The notes below the pieces were generated by a model. It was not told the DNA's origin. It did not search any database and saw only the letters and a list, made by a program, of their open reading frames with translations. The translations under genes and the position numbers were made by a program. From assembly GCA_934667465.1 (NCBI GenBank), contig CAKUMG010000010.1, forward strand, positions 1-21,713: 21,713 nucleotides of DNA, given 5' to 3'. Position 1 is the first letter of the stretch, and every line of letters begins with the position of its first letter. The DNA is from an uncultured Actinoplanes sp. Its GTDB lineage: Bacteria; Actinomycetota; Actinomycetes; Mycobacteriales; Micromonosporaceae. Below, piece after piece: positions 1 through 7,705 of the stretch.

Positions 1-74
1 CCTACGGCCCGACGCTGCAGTTCGCCCTCACCGACGCCATGACCGAGATGATTCGCCCCTGGAACGCCCACTGA
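1..74 (+). CDS. 3' end of an unidentified protein-coding gene
   Basis: The frame that begins at base 3 is open to a TGA at 72-74 and encodes 23 residues ending in IRPWNAH, with G or C at almost every third codon position. The gene starts before the window. The fragment is too short to place in a family. A hairpin shortly after the stop supports a true gene end here. Confidence 0.6.
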   Translation, partial: YGPTLQFALTDAMTEMIRPWNAH

Positions 75-102
75 CCCGTACCCGGGCGGCGCCGCGGCGC
101 CG

Positions 103-128
103 GACGCGCCGTCATCGGGCGGCGCGTC
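103..128 (+). terminator. hairpin terminator behind the upstream partial gene
   Basis: A perfect 9-bp stem (103-111 with 120-128) and an 8-base loop lie 29 bases after the stop codon. There is no U tract, which is usual for high-GC actinomycete terminators. Another GC palindrome sits just before it at 90-103. The remaining bases up to 257 are the leader of the protease operon; I found no convincing promoter there. Confidence 0.5.
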
Positions 129-257
129 GCCGGGCGAGATCTCGGATGGCAGCCCGCACAGTGATCATCTGAGCACGCTGCGAAGTAGTTTTCCCGTCAC
201 CGAGAAACGGGCCGGGATTCATGGCCGCCTCTGAGGTTCCGTCTCTACGGTGGGGGC

Positions 258-1283
258 ATGGAGCGCCCCGAGATGACCGTGCTGAGCACCTCGGAGGCGC
301 CCGACAACCCCGCAAAACCCGACGAGCCGGGCAATCCCGTACGCCGCTGGGCCGCGCCCCTGCACGCCAAGCTCACCCGCGGCCCGGGCGAGGCGCGCGG
401 CCCGGGCGAGGCGCGCGGCCCGGGCGAGGCGCGCGGCCCGGGCGAGACGCGCGGCCCAGGCAAAGAGCCCGGCCCAGGGGAAACGCCGCGCCCGAAAGTG
501 CCGCCCGGGCTCGGCAGGAAGCTGCTGATCGGCGCCCTCGCCGCCTGGGCCCTCGTGATCACGGTGGTGGTGTTCACCCGCGGCGGCGACCCGGACCCGG
601 CCCCCGCCGCGCGCCCCGGCCCGTCGCCGTCCGCGTCGCAGGGGCCGCTGAGCACCGCCGAGGTCTACCGGACGCTGCTGCCCTCGGTGGTCCGGATCGA
701 GACCACCCGCAGCGGGGCGGCGGTGGCCGAGCGCGGCATGGCCGAGTCCGGCATCGGCACCGGGACGATCGTCAACGCGGACGGCACGATCCTGACCGCG
801 CTGCACGTCGTCGCGGGCGCCCGCACGATCGACGTGTCCTACACCGACGGGACCAGCTCGCGCGCGACAGTGGCCGGCAGCGACGAGGAGAACGACATCG
901 CGACGCTGACCCCGGCGCGGCTGCCCGAGACCGTGGTGCCCGCGACCCTGGGCGGCGGCGCGCAGGTCGGCGACGCCGTGGTGGCGATCGGGAACCCGCT
1001 CGGGCTCTCCATGAGCACCAGCACCGGCGTCGTCTCCGGGCTCGACCGCAACCTCGGGCCCGGGCAGGAGGGCGCCGTGTCGGGGCTCATCCAGTTCGAC
1101 GCGGCCGTCAACCCGGGCAGCTCGGGCGGCCCGCTGCTGAACGACCGCGGCGCGGTGATCGGGGTCGTCGTGTCGCTCGCCAACCCGACCGCGGCCGGCA
1201 CGTTCATCGGCATCGGCTTCGCGGTCCCGATCGGCACCGCCCTCGGCGGCGGCGACGGCGACGGCCAGGCACCACCCCTGTAG
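258..1283 (+). CDS. membrane-anchored trypsin-like (HtrA/DegP-type) serine protease without PDZ domain
   Basis: This 341-residue protein probably cleaves proteins outside the membrane. A cytoplasmic N-terminus (1-85) contains six hexapeptide repeats of the RGPGEA type (41-76). One membrane helix follows at about 89-106, then a Pro-rich linker (111-130) and a chymotrypsin-fold domain (about 132-330). The triad is visible: His183 in ALHVVAG, Asp213 in NDIATL and Ser289 in NPGSSGGPL. No PDZ domain follows, unlike classical HtrA, and the protein ends soon after the last strand. The start at 258 follows a G-rich stretch; an ATG 15 bases downstream is the alternative. The MoxR gene begins 21 bases after the stop, so this is probably the first gene of the MoxR/vWA operon. 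The fold and catalytic class are clear; the substrate is not known. Confidence 0.85.
   Translation: MERPEMTVLSTSEAPDNPAKPDEPGNPVRRWAAPLHAKLTRGPGEARGPGEARGPGEARGPGETRGPGKEPGPGETPRPKVPPGLGRKLLIGALAAWALVITVVVFTRGGDPDPAPAARPGPSPSASQGPLSTAEVYRTLLPSVVRIETTRSGAAVAERGMAESGIGTGTIVNADGTILTALHVVAGARTIDVSYTDGTSSRATVAGSDEENDIATLTPARLPETVVPATLGGGAQVGDAVVAIGNPLGLSMSTSTGVVSGLDRNLGPGQEGAVSGLIQFDAAVNPGSSGGPLLNDRGAVIGVVVSLANPTAAGTFIGIGFAVPIGTALGGGDGDGQAPPL
378..485 (+). repeat. in-frame 18-bp tandem repeat encoding RGPGEA units
   Basis: Three identical 18-bp copies (378-395, 396-413, 414-431) are followed by three degenerating ones (432-449, 450-467, 468-485). Because the unit is a multiple of three, copy-number change would lengthen or shorten the protein's Gly/Pro/Glu-rich segment without a frameshift. 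The segment lies just before the membrane helix. Confidence 0.85.
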
Positions 1284-1304
1284 CCCGGACAGAGAGAAGC
1301 CCGC

Positions 1305-2303
<999 letters not shown>

Positions 2304-2305
2304 GC

Positions 2306-3196
2306 ATGGCGGGAGCACCGGACCGGCTGCTGCGGCGCTTGGAGTGGAAGCTCGGGCGGCGGCTCGACGGGCGGCTGCAGGGCGCCTACCGCACGGTGTG
2401 GCACGGGACCGGGATCGACTTCACCGACCTGCGCGCCTACACGCCCGAGGACGATGTCCGGCACATCGACTGGAACGTCACCGCGCGCCTCGACGAGCCG
2501 TTCGTCCGGCAGTACACCGAGGACCGCGAGCTGACCGCGTGGCTGGTCGTCGACCGCTCCGCCTCGATGCGCACCGGCCGCGGCGGCTCCGGCAAGGAGT
2601 CGGTCGCCACCGAGCTGGCGGTCGGCCTGGGACGGCTAATCGCGCAGGGCGGCAACCGGACGGGCGCGATCCTGTACGACAACGCGGCGCACCGGGTCGT
2701 CCCGCCGCGCACGGGCCGCGACCAGATCCTGCGCATCACGCACGAGCTGCTGCGCCCGCTGCCCGGGGTGACGACCGGTGCGACCACCGACCTGGCCGCG
2801 ATGCTGACGCTGGCGGCCGCGACGACCGTACGGCGGCGCAGTCTGATCTTCGTCATGTCGGATTTCATCGGCGAGCCGGGCTGGGAACGGCCGCTCGGGC
2901 TGCTGGCCCAGCGGCACGAGGTCGTGGTGATCCGCGTCGTGGACCCGGCCGAGCTGGAGCTGCCCGACCTGGGGCTGATCCTGGTGCAGGACGCCGAGAC
3001 GGGCGAGCAGCTGCTCGTCGACACGAGCGACCCCCTGCTGCGGGCGCGGCTCGCCGCCCAGGTCGGCGCGCGCGAGCGGGAGCTGGCCGCGGCGATGCGC
3101 CGGGCCGGGATCGCGCCGCACCGGGTGACCACCGATCAGGATCTCCTCGGCGCGCTGCTGGGGCTGGTCCGCGGCTCGGGGCGGGTGCGGCGGTGA
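2306..3196 (+). CDS. DUF58 domain-containing protein (vWA-like MoxR partner)
   Basis: This 296-residue protein has no signal peptide or membrane helix. The hallmark DUF58 segment DFTDLRAYTPEDDVRHIDW lies at about 38-56. It is followed by a vWA-type fold with a metal-site motif DRSAS (Asp83, Ser85, Ser87), a threonine near 160-161 and an Asp at 186 (MSDF). DUF58 proteins regularly sit between a moxR gene and membrane vWA genes and are thought to work with the ATPase. The ATG lies 2 bases after the moxR stop, and its own stop overlaps the next GTG start (GTGA), indicating translational coupling on both sides. The precise biochemical role is unknown for the family. Confidence 0.9.
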   Translation: MAGAPDRLLRRLEWKLGRRLDGRLQGAYRTVWHGTGIDFTDLRAYTPEDDVRHIDWNVTARLDEPFVRQYTEDRELTAWLVVDRSASMRTGRGGSGKESVATELAVGLGRLIAQGGNRTGAILYDNAAHRVVPPRTGRDQILRITHELLRPLPGVTTGATTDLAAMLTLAAATTVRRRSLIFVMSDFIGEPGWERPLGLLAQRHEVVVIRVVDPAELELPDLGLILVQDAETGEQLLVDTSDPLLRARLAAQVGARERELAAAMRRAGIAPHRVTTDQDLLGALLGLVRGSGRVRR

Positions 3197-4161
3197 GCTT
3201 CGTCCACCCGCTGGTCCTCGTCGTGGCACTGCTGGTCACGGCGGCGGCCGTCACCGCGTACGTCCTCCTGCAGAGACGACGGCAGGCGGCGCTGACCGCG
3301 GCGGGGTTCGGCGCGCTCGCCGGGGGCGGACTGCGCAGGCATCTGCCGTACGCGCTGCTGCTCGCAGCCCTCCCGATCCTGCTCACGGGTCTGGCGCGGC
3401 CGCAGGCGGAGGTGGCCGTGCCGCGCGTGTCCGGCACCGTGATCCTGGCGTTCGACGTGTCCAACAGCATGGCCGCGACCGACGTGGCGCCGTCCCGGCT
3501 CGGCGCCGCCCAGGCAGCCGCGACCGCGTTCGTGGCCGCGCAGCCCGACACCGTCGACGTGGGCGTGCTGCCCTTCGGCGACCAGGCGCTGCTCACCCAG
3601 GCACCGACCGGCGACCGGGCCGCGGCGACGGCGGCGATCGGGCGGCTCAAACCCGGCGGCGGCACGTCGCTCGGGCAGGCCATCCTCGTCTCGCTGGGCA
3701 CCATCACCGGCGAGCCGGTGACCCTGCCCGAGGACGGGTCCGGGCCGGCCGCCGGCGACCTGGGCTACTGGCCGTCCGCGACGGTCGTGGTCTTCTCCGA
3801 CGGCCAGGAGACCGGCGGCCCGGACGTCGTCGCCGCCGCCGAACTGGCCGCCGCGGCGGGCGTCCGGATCCAGACCGTCGGCGTCGGCACCCCGCAGGGC
3901 GCCACCGTGGAGGTCGACGGCTACCAGCTCGGCACCGCCCTCGACCCGTCGCTGCTGACCACTGTCGCGCAGACCACCGGCGGCGCCTACCAGGCGGCCG
4001 GTGACCCGGACGCGCTCGCCGCCACCACCGACGCGATCGACCTGCGGCTCACGACCGAGAAGGAACCCCTCGAACTGACCGGGCCGGTGGCGGCGGCCGG
4101 CGTGCTGCTGCTGTTCCTCGGCGGGCTGCTCGGCACGCGCTGGCACGGGAGGATCGTCTGA
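3193..4161 (+). CDS. membrane-anchored vWA domain protein (BatA-like)
   Basis: This 322-residue protein has the Bat layout: two N-terminal membrane helices (about 5-26 and 51-67), a vWA domain (about 80-285) and a C-terminal helix (about 296-315). The metal-ion-dependent adhesion site is intact: DVSNS (Asp88, Ser90, Ser92), Thr158 in GGGTSLG and Asp203 in FSDGQE. Such domains bind protein partners through a divalent metal. The start is GTG at 3193, overlapping the DUF58 stop by four bases. A longer upstream ORF in this frame exists but only overlaps the DUF58 gene and gives Arg/Ala-rich nonsense. The stop overlaps the next gene's ATG by one base (TGATG). Confidence 0.9.
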   Translation: MSFVHPLVLVVALLVTAAAVTAYVLLQRRRQAALTAAGFGALAGGGLRRHLPYALLLAALPILLTGLARPQAEVAVPRVSGTVILAFDVSNSMAATDVAPSRLGAAQAAATAFVAAQPDTVDVGVLPFGDQALLTQAPTGDRAAATAAIGRLKPGGGTSLGQAILVSLGTITGEPVTLPEDGSGPAAGDLGYWPSATVVVFSDGQETGGPDVVAAAELAAAAGVRIQTVGVGTPQGATVEVDGYQLGTALDPSLLTTVAQTTGGAYQAAGDPDALAATTDAIDLRLTTEKEPLELTGPVAAAGVLLLFLGGLLGTRWHGRIV

Positions 4162-5231
4162 TGTCGTTCAGCTGGCCGTGGGCGCTGCTCGCCCTGCTGG
4201 CCGTCCCGGTCCTGCTGCTGGTGCGGTGGCTGCTCGCCCGGCGCCGCAAGCGCTCCGCGGTCGTCGTCCCCAGCGTCGCCCTGATCCGCGCCGCGCTGCC
4301 CGGCCGCACGGCGTGGCGCCGCCGGATCCCGGTCTGGCTCTTCCTCGCCGGTCTGCTCGCCCTCGCCGCCGGCGCGGGCCGCCCCCAGGCGTCCATGCCC
4401 GTCCCGTCGAACACCACCTCGCTGCTGCTGGCCATCGACGTCTCCCGCTCGATGTGCACCACCGACGTCGAACCGAACCGTCTCACCGTCGCCGTCCAGT
4501 CGGCCCGCGACTTCGTCGCCGCGCAGCAGGACGGCACCCGCATCGGCCTGGTCGCCTTCTCCGGCATCGCGGGCCTGCTCGTCGCGCCGACCACCGACAA
4601 GGACGAGCTGCTCGACGCGATGGACACCCTCACCACCGCGCACGGTACGGCGATCGGGCAGGCCATCCTCAGCTCGCTGGACGCCATCGCCGAGTCCAAC
4701 CCCGACGTCGCGGCCACCGGCACCGACCTCGCCGCCCCGCCACCCGGACAGCCCGGCGGCTACGAGCCCGACACCATCGTGGTGCTCACCGACGGCTCCA
4801 ACACCACAGGCGTCGCCCCGGTCACCGCCGCCGAACAGGCCGCCGCCCGCCGCGTCCGCGTCTTCACCATCGGCTTCGGCACCACCGACCCCGCACCCAT
4901 GGTCTGCACCCCCGACCAGATCGGCAGCGACTCCTTCGGCTCCGGCCGCCCCCGCAGCGGCGGTGGCGGCCCGGGCGGCTTCCGCGCCCAGGATATCGAC
5001 GAGGAGGCGCTGACCACGGTGGCCGATCTGACGGGCGGGCGCTACTTCCGCGCCCAGGACGCGGGGCAGCTCGACGACGTCCTCGGCGACCTGCCGAAGG
5101 AGCTCGGCGTGCAGCGCGCGAACGTCGAGATCACCGTCTGGTTCGTCCTGGCCGGCACGCTGCTCGCCTTCGCGGGCGTCGGCCTGTCGCTCTGGTGGAA
5201 CCGCGGCCCGGTTCCGCGCCCGCCGGTTTAG
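4161..5231 (+). CDS. membrane-anchored vWA domain protein (BatA/BatB-like), last gene of the MoxR operon
   Basis: This 356-residue protein repeats the architecture of its upstream neighbour. Two N-terminal helices (about 5-25 and 57-72) are followed by a vWA domain (about 87-310) and a C-terminal helix (about 325-345). The metal site is complete: DVSRS (Asp93, Ser95, Ser97), Thr163 in AHGTAIG and Asp211 in LTDGSN. A flexible Gly/Ser-rich loop at 254-274 interrupts the vWA domain and is absent from the paralogue. The two vWA proteins are probably an old tandem duplication and may form a membrane hetero-complex acted on by the MoxR ATPase; that pairing is inferred from context. The stop codon lies inside the first copy of a tandem repeat. 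Confidence 0.9.
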   Translation: MSFSWPWALLALLAVPVLLLVRWLLARRRKRSAVVVPSVALIRAALPGRTAWRRRIPVWLFLAGLLALAAGAGRPQASMPVPSNTTSLLLAIDVSRSMCTTDVEPNRLTVAVQSARDFVAAQQDGTRIGLVAFSGIAGLLVAPTTDKDELLDAMDTLTTAHGTAIGQAILSSLDAIAESNPDVAATGTDLAAPPPGQPGGYEPDTIVVLTDGSNTTGVAPVTAAEQAAARRVRVFTIGFGTTDPAPMVCTPDQIGSDSFGSGRPRSGGGGPGGFRAQDIDEEALTTVADLTGGRYFRAQDAGQLDDVLGDLPKELGVQRANVEITVWFVLAGTLLAFAGVGLSLWWNRGPVPRPPV

Positions 5232-5290
5232 TTGCTGCCCGTCTTTAGTTGCTGCCCGTCCTGGACCCGCCGGCTGGGTTGCTGCCCGTC
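5227..5290 (+). repeat. short direct repeats spanning a gene end and the next gene's 5' end
   Basis: The 13-mer gttgctgcccgtc occurs at 5231-5243, 5248-5260 and 5278-5290. The first two copies lie in a perfect 17-bp tandem (5227-5243 and 5244-5260) that also duplicates the upstream gene's TAG stop. Copies two and three share 22 bases with one mismatch (5248-5269 and 5278-5299). The pattern looks like slippage or local duplication at the beginning of the following reading frame. Confidence 0.8.
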
Positions 5291-5452
5291 CCGGACCCGG
5301 TCATCCGGGATGCGGCGGGGCGGTACTTCGCCTCGTTCGCCATGCAGACCAGCGACGAGCCGTTGCCCGAGCTGGACTCGGTCCAAGCCTAGGCGGACCA
5401 CTACGACCACGGGCACCTGCTCTGGGCGGACGAGCCGTTCACCGCGGAGGTC
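5279..5452 (+). pseudogene. probable N-terminal part of the following gene, cut off by an in-frame amber codon
   Basis: The frame of the gene at 5453-6481 remains coding-like upstream: codons from about 5279 have G or C at nearly every third position. They read as a plausible protein (LLPVPDPVIRDAAGRYF and onward, then ADHYDHGHLLWADE) on both sides of one TAG at 5390-5392. A single base change, TGG to TAG, would restore a Trp in VQA-W-ADHY. The likely ancestral start is a TTG at 5279 or 5249, inside the repeats; an ATG at 5342 is another option. A sequencing error cannot be excluded. Confidence 0.55.
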
Positions 5453-6481
5453 GTGGCGCGGGAGATGACCGCGCGCGGGTTCAGCGTCGAGAGCGTGCGG
5501 CGGGCCATGTACGTGGTTCCGTGGGAGGCGGTGGTGAGCGCCGGCCCGGGGCGCGACACGTCCACCTATGTCGCGGCCGTGTGGGGCGACGATCCGCGGC
5601 CGACGTGGCTGGCGTTGTGGGGGCACGGGGCCTTGCTGTTCGACGATCCGGAGGCCGGCGGGTGGCGGACCGGGTCGATCGGGCATCTGCTCTACGACAA
5701 GTACGGGGACGCGCAGGACCACTCCGTCGAGGTCACCGCGGCGCAGGCCGCGCGGATCGGGCCGGCCATCGGGCGGCGGGTGCCGGACGACGAGCAGTTG
5801 CGGGCCGCCGCGGAGGCCGAGGATGCGACCCGCCGGAAGCGGTGGGCACTGTGGGACGAGTTCACCGTCCGGCGCCTGGAACGGTATGCGCGCCGGGTCC
5901 AGCGCGTGCTCGACGCGATCGAGAGGTTGCCTGCCCCGCCGCGGAAGGAGGGGGACGGGCCGTCCGATGCCGTGGTGGTCCGGGCCGGGGAGTCGTTCCC
6001 GCTGGTCCGGTTTCTGGCCGGGCGGTTCCGGGACCGCAGCCGGACCAGCACGGGCGACTTCGACGTGCGGTGCAACCGGGTGGCAGTGGTCGCCCCCGAC
6101 GGCGGGCGCCTCGAGGTCGTGATCGGGTTGCGGCTGACCAAGTATTCCCACGCCCACGAGCGGGCGTTCACGCCCTTCTGCCGGGAGGAGGCCGCGTTCC
6201 GCGAGGACCCGGACTTCCCGGAGTGGCTGGCCGCCGAGCGCCCGCTCCTGGCCACGCCGGCGGCGGTCTTTCCCGTGTCGCCCACGGCGATCCGGGTCAC
6301 CGCGGAGCAGGTGCCGGGCCGCCGGCGTCGTCTCGGGCTCGCGCTGATGTTTCCGGGCCGGGCGGAGTTCGTCGCAGTCGGCGACGGGACGTTCCGGGCG
6401 GCCGACGGGCGTACGGGCGAGATCTTCGTGCCCGACGACGTCGCGGTCATGACGGGCGTACGGGCTCGCTTCCTGCTGTGA
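5453..6481 (+). CDS. protein of unknown function, probably missing its N-terminus
   Basis: The open frame after the amber codon encodes 342 residues from a GTG at 5453; an ATG at 5465 is an alternative start. I do not recognise the family. The protein looks soluble and globular, with no signal peptide or membrane helix. Residues about 115-165 are rich in charged residues and predicted helical, including a WALWDEFTVRRLERYARR stretch. The C-terminal half has alternating hydrophobic strands and ends in PDDVAVMTGVRARFLL. No good ribosome binding site is spaced correctly for either start, which supports translation having once begun upstream. The 3' end overlaps the convergent channel gene by 35 bases (6447-6481). 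Confidence 0.65.
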   Translation: MAREMTARGFSVESVRRAMYVVPWEAVVSAGPGRDTSTYVAAVWGDDPRPTWLALWGHGALLFDDPEAGGWRTGSIGHLLYDKYGDAQDHSVEVTAAQAARIGPAIGRRVPDDEQLRAAAEAEDATRRKRWALWDEFTVRRLERYARRVQRVLDAIERLPAPPRKEGDGPSDAVVVRAGESFPLVRFLAGRFRDRSRTSTGDFDVRCNRVAVVAPDGGRLEVVIGLRLTKYSHAHERAFTPFCREEAAFREDPDFPEWLAAERPLLATPAAVFPVSPTAIRVTAEQVPGRRRRLGLALMFPGRAEFVAVGDGTFRAADGRTGEIFVPDDVAVMTGVRARFLL

Positions 6482-7403
6482 CGACTGTGGGCTCCTCCTG
6501 GGCGAGCCGGCGTTCGAGGGCGTCCAGTGTGGCCCGTACCTCGGCGAGGTGTTGCCGCACCGAGGGGAGCGGCGCGGGGTCGAGCTGATCCGCGGAGGAC
6601 TGACTCGCGGCGGGTTGTGCCGGGGACAGCGCCGGGTCGACCTGGATGGGGATGGTGGGGCCGGCGACCTTGGGGCCGCGGGCGGCCGCTCGCTCGGCCT
6701 CGTGCGCCTCCTGCAGCGCGGTCAGGACCAGGCCGACGAGGAGGTTGGTGAGCAGATAGCAGGCCGCCACCATGTACGAGACGTAGTAGAGCACCGCACC
6801 GCCGCTGACCTCGCGCCCGGCCTCGAGCGTGTCGGTGATCCCGTCGAGCGACAGCAGCAGGAACAGCGTCAGCATCGCCTGGCCGACCGTGCCGTACCGC
6901 TCCGGGTACGCCTCGCCGAACATCATCCAGCCCAGCATCGCGTACCCGTAGATGACCAGCACCGTCACCAGCAGGAAGCTGCCCAGCCCGGGCAGCGCGC
7001 GGCGGATGCCGACCAGGATCACGCGCAGGCTCGGGAAGAGCCGGAACGTCCGCAGGATCCGGGCGAGCCGCAGCATGCGCAGCACCGTGACGTTCTCCCG
7101 CACGCCGGGCAGCAGCGGGGCGACGACGATGACCAGGTCGAAGATGTTCCAGCCGTCGCGGAAGAACCGGCCCGGCGCGTCCAGCCGCGCCCCGAAGCGG
7201 ATCAGCAGCTCGATCGCGAACAGGACCAGGCAGCAGTGCTCGGCGATGCGCAGCGCGGACCCGGTCGCGGCGACCAGCCCCTCGTACGTCTCCAGGCCGA
7301 GCAGCACCGCGTTGAGCACGATGACGCCGAAGCCGGTCAGCGTGAACCAGGTGGCGTCGACCAGGGCGGCGCAGCGCGCGGCGATCAAACGGGCGGCGGT
7401 CAT
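6447..7403 (-). CDS. voltage-gated ion channel of the bacterial Nav (NaChBac-like) superfamily
   Basis: This 318-residue, six-transmembrane channel monomer should form tetramers in the membrane. S1 is about 21-38, S2 about 55-70 (with an acidic/Arg signature near ELLIRF), S3 about 85-99 around WNIFDLVIVV and S5 about 138-162. S4 carries five arginines at three-residue spacing (109, 112, 115, 118, 121). The pore helix TLFLLL (179-184) leads into a filter reading SLDG (185-188), then S6 (about 201-230). The tail has a Pro/Ala linker and a predicted coiled coil (about 283-303), as in bacterial Nav channels. The ATG at 7403 is preferred because gaggag precedes it by 12 bases; an upstream in-frame start would add 23 residues with Cys and Pro that do not look like the family. 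Ion selectivity is uncertain because the filter departs from the TLESW consensus. Confidence 0.88.
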   Translation of the reverse strand: MTAARLIAARCAALVDATWFTLTGFGVIVLNAVLLGLETYEGLVAATGSALRIAEHCCLVLFAIELLIRFGARLDAPGRFFRDGWNIFDLVIVVAPLLPGVRENVTVLRMLRLARILRTFRLFPSLRVILVGIRRALPGLGSFLLVTVLVIYGYAMLGWMMFGEAYPERYGTVGQAMLTLFLLLSLDGITDTLEAGREVSGGAVLYYVSYMVAACYLLTNLLVGLVLTALQEAHEAERAAARGPKVAGPTIPIQVDPALSPAQPAASQSSADQLDPAPLPSVRQHLAEVRATLDALERRLAQEEPTVVTAGSEPVRPS

Positions 7404-7705
7404 GGACGGCAGGTTCTCCTCGCAGGCGGCGTCGGCCGGGAGCCTATGACATGCCGGACAGCCGGGCAGCAAACGGTCAGCTCCCGCGCGCCGCGCGAAA
7501 AACGCCGGTCAAGGGCCTGAGAACCCCGCGGCTGTACGCGGAATGCGGCGCAGAACACAGGAAGGTTCACCCGCCTCAGGGAGTTCCCCGAGGGCCGAAC
7601 GGCCGGACGCGCTGTCGGTTAGGGGGCGACTGCGGGACCTCCCTGAGGCGGGGAACGGCGAGCGCGACAACGCTGGCGGGGTCGCTACGCACAGGAGGGG
7701 CCACC
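7404..7705. other. divergent intergenic region between channel and peroxidase genes
   Basis: These 302 bases hold the promoters of both divergent genes, but no clear -35/-10 pair stands out on either strand. On the minus strand a TAGGCT hexamer near 7440-7445 could be a -10 for the channel, with a poor -35. A frame open from 7451 into the peroxidase is Arg/Gly-rich and lacks family similarity, so I treat it as leader rather than coding. The right part carries a long inverted repeat (separate entry) and the peroxidase ribosome binding site aggagggg (7693-7700). Confidence 0.6.
7570..7652 (+). promoter_or_regulatory. 14-bp perfect inverted repeat with structured loop in the peroxidase leader
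   Basis: Arms cccgcctcagggag (7570-7583) and ctccctgaggcggg (7639-7652) are exact reverse complements. Inside them, after one mismatch, four more pairs form (7585-7588 with 7634-7637). The loop contains a smaller ggcc-gaac-ggcc hairpin (7593-7604). It lies 53 bases before the peroxidase ATG. It could be an operator pair for a dimeric regulator or a folded 5' leader; I do not recognise a known riboswitch class. Confidence 0.6.

Noticed and set aside
90..103. GC palindrome ggcgccgcggcgcc as an operator
   Set aside because: Simple GC palindromes are frequent at this base composition, and it adjoins the terminator hairpin.
378..485. Possible CRISPR-like array
   Set aside because: Units are contiguous without spacers, only 18 bp, in frame and inside a gene.
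5232..5468. 78-codon frame starting in the repeat
   Set aside because: Ser/Arg/Thr/Pro/Cys-rich product with poor third-position bias; the neighbouring frame is the coding-like one.
7570..7652. ydaO (cyclic di-AMP) riboswitch or other known leader
   Set aside because: I could not match conserved loop sequences of any class, so only an unassigned structure is reported.
7451..7705. 85-codon N-terminal extension of the peroxidase
   Set aside because: No homology or signal peptide, it crosses the inverted repeat, and aggagggg points to ATG 7706.
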